NCBI GenBank assembly: GCA_029262455.1
Contig: JAJCZJ010000088.1
Span: 458,273-522,272, forward strand
Origin: Deltaproteobacteria bacterium
GTDB taxonomy: Bacteria; Desulfobacterota; Binatia; HRBIN30; CADEER01
Length of the DNA: 64,000 nucleotides
Reading direction: 5' to 3'
This document shows, piece by piece, positions 1 to 9,396 of the stretch (the stretch's first letter is position 1; each line of letters starts with the position of its first letter). The notes beneath the pieces were generated by a model. That model worked only from the letters and a program-made list of their open reading frames with translations. It was not told the origin of the DNA and made no database searches. The position numbers and the translations under genes are program-made.

Positions 1-189
1 CAGAACGTCGGTCGGCTGATCCTTCGCGCGGTAGTCGCGGTTGAGCAATTGGATCTCCGCGTCATCGACCAACGCTATGCTGAGTTCGCTCGCTGGCGCC
101 AGGTAAGCCACGAGAGAGGCCCCGTCGGCTTGCACCTCGCGTATCCGCACACCATTGCGCCGGCAACGCGATACCGCGAACGCCGGCAA
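1..189 (-). CDS. ybeY: Endoribonuclease YbeY, N-terminal part (cut by window edge)
   Basis: YbeY is a metal-dependent endoribonuclease that matures rRNA, mainly the 16S 3' end, and takes part in ribosome quality control. Only the first 63 codons are inside the window. The recognisable part is ELSIALVDDAEIQLLNRDY followed by RAKDQPTDVL, which matches the family's conserved LNxxYRxKDxPTDVL block. The metal-binding histidine motif lies outside. No in-frame ATG follows the phoH stop, so a TTG at 189 after a purine-rich GGGAAATTAGG stretch is taken as the start; this is uncertain. It follows phoH by about 35 bases on the same strand, the usual phoH-ybeY order. Confidence 0.85.
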   Translation of the reverse strand, partial: MPAFAVSRCRRNGVRIREVQADGASLVAYLAPASELSIALVDDAEIQLLNRDYRAKDQPTDVL

Positions 190-224
190 CCTAATTTCCC
201 GTTCGTACAGTTGGGACAGCCATC

Positions 225-1205
225 CTATTTGCCTTCGTCGGGAGCATTGTCTTTCGACGCGCGGTCGTAGGCCGAAATGATTTCGCGCACCAGGCGGTGG
301 CGAACCACGTCGCGCTCATCGAAGTCGCAAAAAATGATGTCGGGGACATCGGCGAGGATTCTTTGGACCTCTTTCAAGCCCGACATCCGTCCGTTCGGTA
401 GATCGATCTGCGTGACGTCGCCGGTGATGACCGCCTTCGATCCATAGCCGAGCCGTGTCAGGAACATCTTCATCTGTTCGCTGGTCGTGTTCTGCGCCTC
501 GTCGAGGATCACGAAGGAGTCGTTCAGGGTGCGCCCGCGCATGAATGCGAGCGGCGCGACCTCGATGACGCCGCGCTCGAGCATTTTTTCGGCCTTTTCG
601 AAATCGACCATGTCGTGCAGAGCATCGTACAGAGGCCTTAGGTACGGATTGACCTTTTCCGCGAGATCACCCGGCAGAAAGCCGAGCTTCTCGCCGGCTT
701 CGACGGCTGGTCTTGCGAGAATCATGCGCGCGAAGTTACCGCGCACGACCTCGGCTACCGCCATTGCCATCGCCAGATAGGTCTTGCCTGTGCCGGCCGG
801 CCCGATGCCAAAGACGACGTCGTAGTTGCGGATCGCGTCGATGTAGGACTTCTGTGCTGTGCTCTTGGGCGTGACGACGCGCTTTTGCGACGTGATGTAG
901 ATCGAGTCGAGAAAGATGTCGGCGAGGTTCGCGTTGCGATCGCGGCTGAGAATCCGAATCGCGTAATCAATGTCGCTGGCGTAGACCGGGTAGTCGCGGG
1001 CGAGCAGTGCATCGATCTGCTTCAGCACCCGTTCGGCGAGCTCGCGTTGGATATCGTCGCCGGATATCAGCAAGGAGCGCTCGCCTAGCCCGATGCGAAC
1101 ATCGAGAGCTCGCTCGATGGCCTTTAGGTTCTTGTCTTCCTGACCAAGCAGATCGTTGAATCGCTGGTCGTCGTCGAAGCGAACCTCGGTTGTTTGATCA
1201 GTCAC
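225..1205 (-). CDS. phoH: PhoH-family ATPase
   Basis: This 326-aa cytosolic PhoH/PhoL-type ATPase, of helicase-like fold, is normally linked to RNA metabolism together with YbeY. An N-terminal KH-like segment (about residues 1-95, with IERALDVRIGLGERSLLISG) precedes the PhoH ATPase core. The Walker A motif is GIGPAGTGKTYLA and the Walker B-type motif is FVILDEAQN. Length is normal for the family. The start is a GTG (MTDQTTEV) only 12 bases after the alaS stop, so it is probably cotranscribed with alaS and ybeY. The exact substrate is not known for most family members. Confidence 0.93.
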   Translation of the reverse strand: MTDQTTEVRFDDDQRFNDLLGQEDKNLKAIERALDVRIGLGERSLLISGDDIQRELAERVLKQIDALLARDYPVYASDIDYAIRILSRDRNANLADIFLDSIYITSQKRVVTPKSTAQKSYIDAIRNYDVVFGIGPAGTGKTYLAMAMAVAEVVRGNFARMILARPAVEAGEKLGFLPGDLAEKVNPYLRPLYDALHDMVDFEKAEKMLERGVIEVAPLAFMRGRTLNDSFVILDEAQNTTSEQMKMFLTRLGYGSKAVITGDVTQIDLPNGRMSGLKEVQRILADVPDIIFCDFDERDVVRHRLVREIISAYDRASKDNAPDEGK

Positions 1206-1217
1206 AGCGATTGGTGG

Positions 1218-3848
1218 TTACGCCAGGAGCTCGAGGGCCCGTTCGAGCGCCGCCCCGATCTGTGACGGGTCTTTCCCGCCCGCTTGCGCCATGTCAGGTC
1301 GGCCGCCGCCTTTGCCGCCGACGAGCGGGGCAATCTCACTGATAATTTTTCCGGCGTGCACTTCTTTGGCGAGGTCCTTGGTGACCGCGGCGAGCAGCCG
1401 CACCTGGCCCTCGTGACGTGCTGCGAGAATGACGACGCCGGAGCTGATTCGGTCGCGGAGTTGGTCCGCCAACTCGCGGAGCCGCTTCGGGTCGTCGATC
1501 TCGACCTCGGTCGCGATGACTTTCTTGCCGTGCACTTCGCGGACCTGCGACATCAAGTCGGTGCTCTGGTTGCCGGCCAGTTTGCTTTGCAGCTGTTGGA
1601 GTTGTTTTTCGAGATTGCGCTGATCGGCGAGAAGTTTCTCGACGCGCTCGGCGAGCTCATCTTCGCTGCCGCGCAGCAGGGAACCGACCTTGCGCAGGTT
1701 TTGCTCTGCGCCGCGCAGCCAATGAATGGCCCCGCTGCCTGTGACCGCCTCGACGCGACGCGTGCCAGCAGCAATGCCGGCCTCACTTCGCACTTTGAAG
1801 AGTCCGATGTCTCCCGTGCGTGTGACGTGGGTGCCGCCGCAGAGTTCTGTCGAGAAGTCTCCCATCTTCACGACGCGAACCCGATCACCGTACTTGTCGC
1901 CGAAGAAGGCCAGGGCGCCGGCCTTGATGGCGTCGTCATACGCCATCTCGTCGGTGCTGACCGCTGCGTTCTCTCTGATTTGCGCGTTGACCTGGTCCTC
2001 GATTCGGGCGAGATCCTCTTCGCTAACCGGTGTGGGTTGCGAGAAGTCGAAGCGCAAGCGTTTGGGCGAGACCATGGAGCCGGCCTGCTGCACGTGTTGC
2101 CCCAGTACGTTGCGCAATGCGCCATGCAGGAGGTGGGTCGCCGAATGGTTCAATCGCGTCGCATCGCGCCACTCCCGATCGACCTTCTGCTGGACCTTGG
2201 AACCGACCTCGAGTGCACCGTTTTGGACCGTGCCGAAATGGACCAAGAGGTCGGGACGCGGGCGCAAGGTGTCGGTGATCTCGACGCGAGTCCCGTCGGC
2301 ACTTTCAAAGACCCCGCGATCGCCGACTTGGCCGCCGGATTCGCCATAAAAAGGGGTCTCGGCGGTTACGATTTGGACAGAGTCGCCCGCAGCGGCTCGC
2401 CCGGTCTCTTGTCCGTTCACCGCAAGAGCGAGGACACTGGACTCCACTTCGTAGATTCCATCGCCGGCGAAATGCGAGCTTGCTTCGCTATTGATGACCG
2501 TCTGACCGCTGCCACCGCTCTTGCGAGCTTCGCGCGCCCGCGAGCGTTGGGCGTTCATGCACTTGTCGAAGTTTGGTCGATCGACGGCGATACCATCGGC
2601 GCGCAGGATATCCTCGGTCATGTCGAGGGGGAATCCGAACGTGTCGTAGAGTTTGAAAGCGATATCGCCCGACAGCGTCTTCGAACCCGACTTGGCCAGA
2701 CCTACGCGCTCCTCATCGAGTAAGCTCAGGCCTTTTTCCAGCGTCTCGGCGAAGCGTTCTTCTTCGGTGCGGATGACTTCCTCGATGTAGGCGCGACGCT
2801 CGATCAATTCGGGATATGCCTCCCCCATCGTCGTGATCATCGGCTCGCTCATTTTGTAAAGGAAGGGTTCGGTGAACCCGAGAACGTTGGCGTGACGTGC
2901 GGCGCGGCGCAGGATGCGACGCAGAACATAGCCGCGTCCGTCGTTGGAAGGAGATACACCATCGGTGATCATGAAGTGCAGCGCGCGACTGTGATCTGCG
3001 ATGACACGCATGGCGAGGTCGCAGTCTTCGTTGGCACCGTACGCTTTTCCTGACTGCTTCTCGACGAAGGCGATGAGGTTACGAAAGAGATCGGTGTCGT
3101 AGTTCGAAGCGACGTTTTGAATGACGGCCGTGACACGTTCCAACCCCATGCCGGTGTCGACGTGCTTGGCGGACAGGTCGGACAGCACGCCCTTTTCGTC
3201 GCGGTTGTACTGGATGAAGACGAGGTTCCACAGTTCGATGTAGCGAGCACAGCCGATGTTGACCGAACACTCATGACCGGCAACTTGCTGCATGTCGCAG
3301 GCTTCCGGGCCGCGGTCGATGTGGATCTCTGAGCACGGACCGCATGGACCGGTGTCGCCCATCTCCCAGAAGTTGTCTTTTTCGTCGAAGCGGAGCAGCT
3401 GTGCCGGATTGACGTCGGTGATTTCGCGCCACAGGGCTTCGGCTTCATCGTCGGTGCGATACACCGTGACCCAGAGCTTGTCTTTGGGCAGCTTCCAGAT
3501 GTCGGTCAGGAGCTCCCACGCCCAGGAAATCGCCTCGCGCTTGTAGTATTCGCCGAACGACCAGTTGCCGAGCATCTCGAACAGGGTGTGGTGATAGGTA
3601 TCGCGGCCGACTTCCTCGAGATCGTTGTGTTTCCCGCTCAGCCGAAGGCACTTCTGAGAACTGGCGGCGCGCGGGTTGTCTCTGGTTTCGACACCCAGGA
3701 ATACGTTCTTGAACTGCACCATACCTGCATTGGTGAACAGCAGGGTCGGATCGTTCTCAGGGACGATCGACGATGCGCGCACGACTTCGTGCTGGCGCTC
3801 GCGAAAAAACTCAAGAAAAGAGCTGCGAATTTCGGCTCCGGTGACCAT
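1218..3848 (-). CDS. alaS: Alanine--tRNA ligase
   Basis: Class II alanyl-tRNA synthetase; it charges tRNA-Ala with alanine and hydrolyses mischarged Ser/Gly-tRNA-Ala. The 876-aa length is typical. The catalytic domain is N-terminal, with TFLxFFxx-like and FEMLGNWSFGEYYK motifs. The editing domain carries the zinc-site motifs HSATHLLH and CGGTH. A coiled coil and the C-terminal C-Ala domain end in a Gly-rich GGKGGGRPDMAQAGG motif. It starts at ATG (MVTGAEIRSSF), 161 bases after the pilT stop. The recA-alaS neighbourhood is common in bacteria, although recX is absent here. Confidence 0.97.
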   Translation of the reverse strand: MVTGAEIRSSFLEFFRERQHEVVRASSIVPENDPTLLFTNAGMVQFKNVFLGVETRDNPRAASSQKCLRLSGKHNDLEEVGRDTYHHTLFEMLGNWSFGEYYKREAISWAWELLTDIWKLPKDKLWVTVYRTDDEAEALWREITDVNPAQLLRFDEKDNFWEMGDTGPCGPCSEIHIDRGPEACDMQQVAGHECSVNIGCARYIELWNLVFIQYNRDEKGVLSDLSAKHVDTGMGLERVTAVIQNVASNYDTDLFRNLIAFVEKQSGKAYGANEDCDLAMRVIADHSRALHFMITDGVSPSNDGRGYVLRRILRRAARHANVLGFTEPFLYKMSEPMITTMGEAYPELIERRAYIEEVIRTEEERFAETLEKGLSLLDEERVGLAKSGSKTLSGDIAFKLYDTFGFPLDMTEDILRADGIAVDRPNFDKCMNAQRSRAREARKSGGSGQTVINSEASSHFAGDGIYEVESSVLALAVNGQETGRAAAGDSVQIVTAETPFYGESGGQVGDRGVFESADGTRVEITDTLRPRPDLLVHFGTVQNGALEVGSKVQQKVDREWRDATRLNHSATHLLHGALRNVLGQHVQQAGSMVSPKRLRFDFSQPTPVSEEDLARIEDQVNAQIRENAAVSTDEMAYDDAIKAGALAFFGDKYGDRVRVVKMGDFSTELCGGTHVTRTGDIGLFKVRSEAGIAAGTRRVEAVTGSGAIHWLRGAEQNLRKVGSLLRGSEDELAERVEKLLADQRNLEKQLQQLQSKLAGNQSTDLMSQVREVHGKKVIATEVEIDDPKRLRELADQLRDRISSGVVILAARHEGQVRLLAAVTKDLAKEVHAGKIISEIAPLVGGKGGGRPDMAQAGGKDPSQIGAALERALELLA

Positions 3849-4009
3849 AGCCCCCAGATTTACAGCATTGCGGAAGCGGGAGCCAGCAGTCCCCTGAACA
3901 TCGGCGCGCAGCGAAAAGACGATTTGTCGCGCGAGCCCTGCGGTTCAACCGGCTGCCACGCGGAGGGGCAGACCGCCGTGGAAAAGACGCCCGCCAGGAC
4001 AGAGAGCTG

Positions 4010-5182
4010 CTAGAAGCGTTCGATGTCGAGCTTGCCGAGCTCGCCGTCGGAATCGTCGGAGGTTGCAGAAGCGGTCTCGTCGAAATTTTCCCAACGCGCG
4101 TCGCTGGTCGAGGCGATGCCGCGGATCTTGAGCTCGAAGTCGTTGGGATTGGTACAATTTGCCATCGCTTCTTCGAAAGTGATGAGGCCGTTGCGAAACA
4201 GGTTCATCAGCGACTGGTCAAAGGTCTGCATGCCGTAGGTCGTGTAGCCCTGGGCGATCACCTCGTGTAGGTCGCGGGTCTTTTCCTTGTCGGCGATATG
4301 CTCGGCGACGCGGGCGCTGGCAACCATGACTTCCACGGAGGGGACCATGCCGGCGCCATCGGCCCGAGGAATCAGGCGTTGGCTGATGACACCGCGGAGG
4401 ATGTTGGCCAGGATCAGGCGAGCCTGGTCGCGTTGATGTTCCGGAAACGCACTGATGATGCGCGTGACCGTCTCGCGCGCGTCCAGAGTATGCAAAGTGC
4501 TCATCACCAAGTGACCGGTTTCTGCGGCTGTAATGGCGGTCTCGATGGTGGTTAAGTCGCGCATCTCGCCAACGAGAATGATGTCGGGGTTCTGGCGCAG
4601 CGCTGCTTTGAGCGAGCTCGGAAAGTCGATGGCGTCGTCGCCGATCTCGCGTTGGTTCACGAAGCTCAGGCGATCGTGGTGAATGTACTCGATCGGGTCC
4701 TCGATGGTGATGATGTGGGACTGACGAGTGCGATTGATATGGTCGATGATCGCCGCCAGGGTCGTGCTCTTTCCGCTACCCGTGGTGCCGGTGACGAGGA
4801 CGAGTCCGCGTCGTTCGGCCGAAATGTTGTCGATGACAGGCGGAAGATTGAGCTCGGCGACGCTGCGAATCTTGTTGGCGATGACGCGAATGACCATGCT
4901 CAGGTAGCCGCGCTGGCGAAACACGTTGAGTCGAAATCGTCCCAGGTCAGCGTGGTCGTACGCGGTGTCGAGCTGCCGCTCGTTGATGAGCCGATCCCAC
5001 TGCTCGTCAGTGGTCACCTGCCGGGCGTAACTCTCTAGAGTGAGCGGGTCGAGGGTTTCGGCAGCCTCGAGGGGCAGGAAGTCCGATCGGATGCGGAATG
5101 CTGGAGGTACGCCGACCTTGAGAAGGATGTCGGACGCCTCGTGGCGCACCGCTTCCGAAAGTATTTCGTCGAACTCCATCAT
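4010..5182 (-). CDS. pilT: Type IV pilus retraction ATPase PilT/PilU family
   Basis: Hexameric secretion-type ATPase that powers retraction of type IV pili at the inner membrane. The protein has 390 aa. The N-terminal PAS-like part includes the SDILLKVGVPP motif. Walker A is TGTTGSGKST (about residues 131-140), the Asp box includes IEDPIE, Walker B surrounds ILVGEMRD, and the His box is GHLVMSTLHT. The C-terminal tail after residue 350 is acidic and Ser-rich, unlike canonical PilT. Two consecutive ATGs open the gene and either could be used. It sits between recA and alaS, where many genomes have recX. PilT and PilU cannot be told apart with certainty, and no other pilus gene is in the window. 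Confidence 0.9.
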   Translation of the reverse strand: MMEFDEILSEAVRHEASDILLKVGVPPAFRIRSDFLPLEAAETLDPLTLESYARQVTTDEQWDRLINERQLDTAYDHADLGRFRLNVFRQRGYLSMVIRVIANKIRSVAELNLPPVIDNISAERRGLVLVTGTTGSGKSTTLAAIIDHINRTRQSHIITIEDPIEYIHHDRLSFVNQREIGDDAIDFPSSLKAALRQNPDIILVGEMRDLTTIETAITAAETGHLVMSTLHTLDARETVTRIISAFPEHQRDQARLILANILRGVISQRLIPRADGAGMVPSVEVMVASARVAEHIADKEKTRDLHEVIAQGYTTYGMQTFDQSLMNLFRNGLITFEEAMANCTNPNDFELKIRGIASTSDARWENFDETASATSDDSDGELGKLDIERF

Positions 5183-5294
5183 CCTAGCGACCTAGGGTAA
5201 CATGCCCGGGCCACGATCCGAGCGCCAATTTGATCGACCGCACACTCTTTGCGCAGGAGGCCGTAGGCAGGTGTAAATGAGCCTGATTGGGCGG

Positions 5295-6326
5295 TTAGGC
5301 GTCCGCGTCGGCTTCGACGGGGGTTTCTTCGCCCAAACCGAGCGCCTCTCGGATCTGACGGTCGAGTTTTTCGGCGATTTTTGGGTTGGTGCGCATAAAC
5401 TCCTTCGCGTTCTCCCGACCTTGGCCGATTCGGTCGGAATCGTAGGAGTACCAGGCGCCGCTCTTTTCGACGAACCCACGGTCCACGCCGATGTCCAGTA
5501 GCTCGCCTTCTTTTGAGATTCCGACTCCGTACAAGATGTCGAACTCGGCTTCTTTGAAGGGCGGAGCGACCTTGTTCTTGACGATCTTGACGCGTGTCCG
5601 GTTGCCGATCGCCTGATCCCCCTGCTTGATCGCGCCGATGCGCCGGATATCGAGCCGGACCGAGGAGTAGAACTTCAACGCGTTGCCGCCGGTGGTGGTT
5701 TCCGGGCTGCCGAACATCACTCCGATCTTCATGCGGATCTGGTTGATGAAGATCATGATCGTGCGCGAGCGCGAGATGGTGCCGGTGAGTTTTCGCAGCG
5801 CTTGGGACATCAGCCGTGCCTGCAAACCCATTTGCGGTTCGCCCATCTCGCCTTCGATTTCGGCGCGAGGGACGAGCGCGGCTACCGAATCGACAACAAG
5901 GACATCGATGGCTCCGCTGCGCACAAGGGTTTCGGCGATCTCGAGCGCTTGCTCGCCGGTATCTGGCTGCGAAATCAAGAGCTCCTGCGGGTTGACGCCG
6001 AGTTTCTGCGCGTAGCCGACGTCGAGCGCGTGCTCGGCGTCGACGAATGCGCAAACGCCACCCTCGCGCTGTGCGCTGGCAATCGCGTGCAGGGCCAGGG
6101 TCGTCTTTCCCGACGATTCCGGGCCGTAGATCTCCACGACGCGTCCGCGCGGTAGGCCGCCCACGCCGAGTGCGATGTCGAGCCCGATCGAGCCTGTCGA
6201 AATGACGGGCAGACGTTCGACCACACCGTCGGTCCCGAGCTTCATGATCGAGCCCTTGCCGAACTGTTTCTCGATTTGGCTCACGGCCAGATCGAGTGCC
6301 TTCTCCCGATTCCCATCAACCGCCAT
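5295..6326 (-). CDS. recA: Recombinase RecA
   Basis: RecA forms ATP-dependent filaments on single-stranded DNA, drives homologous recombination and promotes LexA self-cleavage. The 343-aa length is normal. Visible are the Walker A motif [10 protein letters not shown], the loop with [17 protein letters not shown], the DNA-binding L2 region beginning [19 protein letters not shown], and an acidic C-terminal tail. A good ribosome-binding site (GATGGGAG) precedes the ATG. cinA lies 94 bases upstream, the widespread cinA-recA pair. I saw no obvious LexA box of the CTGT-N8-ACAG or GAAC-N4-GTTC type in the gap, so SOS control cannot be claimed. Confidence 0.98.
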   Translation of the reverse strand: MAVDGNREKALDLAVSQIEKQFGKGSIMKLGTDGVVERLPVISTGSIGLDIALGVGGLPRGRVVEIYGPESSGKTTLALHAIASAQREGGVCAFVDAEHALDVGYAQKLGVNPQELLISQPDTGEQALEIAETLVRSGAIDVLVVDSVAALVPRAEIEGEMGEPQMGLQARLMSQALRKLTGTISRSRTIMIFINQIRMKIGVMFGSPETTTGGNALKFYSSVRLDIRRIGAIKQGDQAIGNRTRVKIVKNKVAPPFKEAEFDILYGVGISKEGELLDIGVDRGFVEKSGAWYSYDSDRIGQGRENAKEFMRTNPKIAEKLDRQIREALGLGEETPVEADADA

Positions 6327-6420
6327 TGTTCACTCCCATCTCTGCCGTCATGAGCTTCGTATAGACTGCGCTATCGCGGCGCAAGTTGCTACCGAGGCGG
6401 CGCCGCAAAAGCCTTGTCGA

Positions 6421-7698
6421 TCACTTTCGCAAGACCGAGGACTGTGTCGGATCGTGCCCCAGCGTGGCTCGCCGAACCCAGTCGAGGGCGACTTGAGAGG
6501 TCAGCACTTTGACCCACTCGCGGTTGCCCCACAGCTGGTACTGGTGGCTGAAGGTCGCACCGTCGCGGGCGAGAGCGATGCACACGGTGCCTACGGGCTT
6601 GTCCGGCAGGCCTCCGCCCGGACCGGCGATACCGCTGGTCGCCAGGCCGTAGGTCGCGCCGGTCAACGTTCGCACGCCTTGGGCCATCTCCTCGACCACC
6701 TCGCGGCTCACGGCTCCATGCTTTTCGAGAGTATTGTTGGCGACGTTGAGCACCGCGTGCTTGACCTCGTTCTTGTAGGCTACGACCCCGCCGAGGACAT
6801 AGGCGGAGCTACCGGGGACGTTGGTCAACCGGTGCCCAATGAGGCCGCCGGTACAGGACTCGGCGAACGCAATCGTCGCGCCGGCCTCGGTCAGACGGCG
6901 TCCGACCTCAGATTCCATGTCGGTATCGCCTTCACCGTAGCAATACTCGCCGAGGCTTTCGCGAATTTTTGCAGCAGCGTCAGCCAGTTGGCCTTCGACG
7001 ACCTCTGGCGGGCCGTGCACACTTACGCGGACTGAGATCTGAGGAAATGCGGCGCGGAAAGCCAGCCGAGTCGTCTCCGGATCGAGGACTCCGGCGACGG
7101 TCTCGTCGAGCGCAGATTCGCTGATCCCGAAAGTCTGAAAGGTGTGGCTGCGATACTCGTGCGTATCGGGGCGCTTCGAGCGCAGCCAAGGCAGTACTTC
7201 CTCGGCCATGATGTGTTTCATCTCGCGCGGCACGCCCGGCATGATGAAGCCGATCCTGGGACCGTGCTCGGTTGCAATCTCGATGCGAAAGCCGGGAGCT
7301 GTGCCGAGGTCGTTGCGAAGAATCGTAGCCCCGGCGGGAAAAAGGGCTTGCTTGAGATTGTTCTCCGGCATCGTCCGCCCCATCGATTGAAACATTGCGC
7401 GGATACGCTCGGCGGTAGCCTGGTCGTGGACCAACTCTACGCCGGCGACCTTGGCGACCGTTTCGGTGGTGAGATCGTCAGCGGTAGGCCCGATGCCGCC
7501 GGTGCTGATGATGACGTCGGCCTGCGAAAACAGATTGCGCCAAGCCGCGATGATCCGCTCCGGGTAGTCGCCGACAGTCATCATCGTAGTGACCTCGTAG
7601 CCGATGGCGAGGAGTTGATCAGCGATGTAGTTGGCGTTGGTGTCGAGGGTTCTCCCGGTCGTCAGCTCATCGCCGGTGCTCAAAATTGCTATGCGCAT
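6421..7698 (-). CDS. cinA: CinA family protein (NMN amidohydrolase / ADP-ribose pyrophosphatase)
   Basis: A 425-aa two-domain CinA. The N-terminal MoaB/MogA-like COG1058 domain contains ISTGGIGPTADD. The C-terminal CinA/PncC domain contains AESCTGGLIGHRLTNVPGSS and GPGGGLPDKPVGTV. Known members recycle pyridine nucleotides (NMN deamidation, ADP-ribose hydrolysis). The start was set at MRIAILSTGDE because GGAGG stands 8 bases upstream; a longer frame with 11 more codons exists but lacks such a site. It lies directly upstream of recA, a conserved arrangement. Catalytic activity is inferred from family membership. Confidence 0.94.
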   Translation of the reverse strand: MRIAILSTGDELTTGRTLDTNANYIADQLLAIGYEVTTMMTVGDYPERIIAAWRNLFSQADVIISTGGIGPTADDLTTETVAKVAGVELVHDQATAERIRAMFQSMGRTMPENNLKQALFPAGATILRNDLGTAPGFRIEIATEHGPRIGFIMPGVPREMKHIMAEEVLPWLRSKRPDTHEYRSHTFQTFGISESALDETVAGVLDPETTRLAFRAAFPQISVRVSVHGPPEVVEGQLADAAAKIRESLGEYCYGEGDTDMESEVGRRLTEAGATIAFAESCTGGLIGHRLTNVPGSSAYVLGGVVAYKNEVKHAVLNVANNTLEKHGAVSREVVEEMAQGVRTLTGATYGLATSGIAGPGGGLPDKPVGTVCIALARDGATFSHQYQLWGNREWVKVLTSQVALDWVRRATLGHDPTQSSVLRK

Positions 7699-7863
7699 GG
7701 GGTGCCTCCAAAATGTTGCGGTGGTCGACAAGCACTAGCAGCCCGGAAACGCCTGACAAGCGGCTGAGGTTGGGAGGAATCGCTGATGAACGCGGATCAG
7801 CGCCGCGCCGACCGTCCGAGGTACCCGACTTGTTGGTGTAGCGGCCGTTGCCACCCGAAGGGG

Positions 7864-7891
7864 TGGAGATGCACTAGTGGAGATGCACTAG
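7864..7891. repeat. Two adjacent copies of a 14-nt direct repeat in a 250-base gap
   Basis: The unit tggagatgcactag occurs twice in a row between the porin stop and the cinA start. A small hairpin (ccaccc-gaag-gggtgg, 7851-7866) sits just beside it. No ORF with coding character was seen in the rest of this gap (7699-7953). The function is unknown; it may simply be local duplication. Confidence 0.6.
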
Positions 7892-7953
7892 GCCCAGGTC
7901 TTTCGATCATTGCCCCCTATCGGGTCGATTCGGGACCCCGGATCGTTGCTCCA

Positions 7954-9363
7954 TCAGAAGTGAAGGACCAGGCGGGTAGTGCCGGTGAGGGCATCGGGCT
8001 GGGCGGCGATGCCTCCGGGGTTGGTAATTGCTTGTAGGTCGAGGGTGAGGGAGGCGAAGCCGGTGAGTTGCAGGGTGTAGAAGAGCTCGGTCGCGGTCTC
8101 GTAGGTGCTGAAAGTTGCGCCGCTCGCTTGGCTGAAGTGAACGATCGATATGCCGAGGCCGAGCGCGTCGGCGTCGCGATGTGGCAGCGCACCGGTCCAG
8201 GTCAGGCCGGTTCCAATGTGGTGATCGACCGGACTGACGTCGGGATCGGCGTAGCCGTACTGAACGAACCAACCGATGCCTTGGTCGTCGTCGTCGGGAA
8301 TCTCACGATAGACGAGTTGATCGAAGGTCAAGTACGCGCCCTCGGTGCCGTCGTTGGTTCCGCCGTCGAATCGATCGAAGTCGCCGTTGTGATACCAGAT
8401 GCCGATACCGAGCCGGCCGCTAAGATCGGCGGCTGCCGCACTCCAGGTCAGGCCGGACTCTCCGATTGCAAAAATGTCGTCGAGGACGGGTCCGTGAAGG
8501 CCGGTGCGGACACCACGCTGCAGGGCGCCGTCGTAGACGCCGACCCGGCCATAGACCCCGGTGGCGGTTCGCCCAATGACTTCAATGCCGTATGCCGTAT
8601 CCGGGTAGGTCGGCATCGATTGAATGGTCGGACTCAAGCCCATCGAAGAATGCAGGAAGAGCAGCCCATGGTCGACGTAGGCGAAGTCGCTGTTGGCGTC
8701 CATCTTGCCGATCTTCAGGCGCAGGTACTCGCCGACGATTTGTTGTTCGTACCACAGCTGTGCGAGCTGCGTTCGCGACTCAGCGGCGATGTTGGAAAAT
8801 ACCTGAAAGTCGTTGACGATGGCGGTTCCGGAGCTTCCACCGATTCGTTGTACGTCGATAAACAGCAGACCGCCGGGGAACAGACCGAGCTTCTCGCTAT
8901 CGACGGAGAGGCTGGCTGCGAAGAGGTAGGGGGCGACCGTACGGGACGAATCGATGCCGCCGGATAAATTTCGCGAAAAATCGATGGCAGCTACTAGATC
9001 GAAGAGGATGCCGGCGTTTGACAGTTTGTGGCGCAACCCAAACCAACCATTCGTGAGATGCGGCCATTGTAAGAAGGGACCTGGCGAATCGTCGAAGTGG
9101 TCGTGGGTATGCGGTTGTGGGATCGTCGTCCGTTCGATCTCCTGGGTGGTGCGTTCTTCAAGGTGTGCAGGTCGATCGAAACTCTCTTGCGCCTGTGTCG
9201 TCGGAGATAGAGCGAGAATCAGCGTTGTGACGAATCGGAACTTGATCGAACCTCGCCAAGCCTCAGCTTTGCCGATGATCTTCACCCGTTTTGGTGAGGC
9301 ACGGACGACAGTGTTGAGTCGTCCGTTGAAGAGAGGGCGCGCAAGCGAAAAGGCCATCTTCAA
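7954..9363 (-). CDS. OprB-family (carbohydrate-selective) porin
   Basis: Outer-membrane beta-barrel of the OprB type, expected to admit sugars or other small solutes. The frame gives 469 aa. A signal peptide (FRFVTTLILALSPTTQAQ) lies unusually far in, near residues 42-59, so the true start is probably downstream of the first codon, for example at a GTG near 9285. The body shows OprB features: the early WFGLRHKLSNAGI segment, LWYEQ followed by LRLKIGKMD, and the final strand ending in LVLHF with a terminal Phe. It sits between pgpA and cinA, which are adjacent in many genomes, so it looks inserted. The substrate cannot be read from the sequence. Confidence 0.82.
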   Translation of the reverse strand: MKMAFSLARPLFNGRLNTVVRASPKRVKIIGKAEAWRGSIKFRFVTTLILALSPTTQAQESFDRPAHLEERTTQEIERTTIPQPHTHDHFDDSPGPFLQWPHLTNGWFGLRHKLSNAGILFDLVAAIDFSRNLSGGIDSSRTVAPYLFAASLSVDSEKLGLFPGGLLFIDVQRIGGSSGTAIVNDFQVFSNIAAESRTQLAQLWYEQQIVGEYLRLKIGKMDANSDFAYVDHGLLFLHSSMGLSPTIQSMPTYPDTAYGIEVIGRTATGVYGRVGVYDGALQRGVRTGLHGPVLDDIFAIGESGLTWSAAAADLSGRLGIGIWYHNGDFDRFDGGTNDGTEGAYLTFDQLVYREIPDDDDQGIGWFVQYGYADPDVSPVDHHIGTGLTWTGALPHRDADALGLGISIVHFSQASGATFSTYETATELFYTLQLTGFASLTLDLQAITNPGGIAAQPDALTGTTRLVLHF

Positions 9364-9396
9364 CGCGTGTCCTGTTTTAGCGGGCTGTTGGAGGTA

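Noticed and set aside
1284-2723. 479-codon plus-strand frame antisense to alaS
   Set aside because: It is a shadow of alaS in GC-rich DNA; it has no motifs or ribosome-binding site.
6327-6420. Possible LexA box upstream of recA
   Set aside because: No CTGT-N8-ACAG or GAAC-N4-GTTC-like inverted repeat of the required spacing was found by eye.
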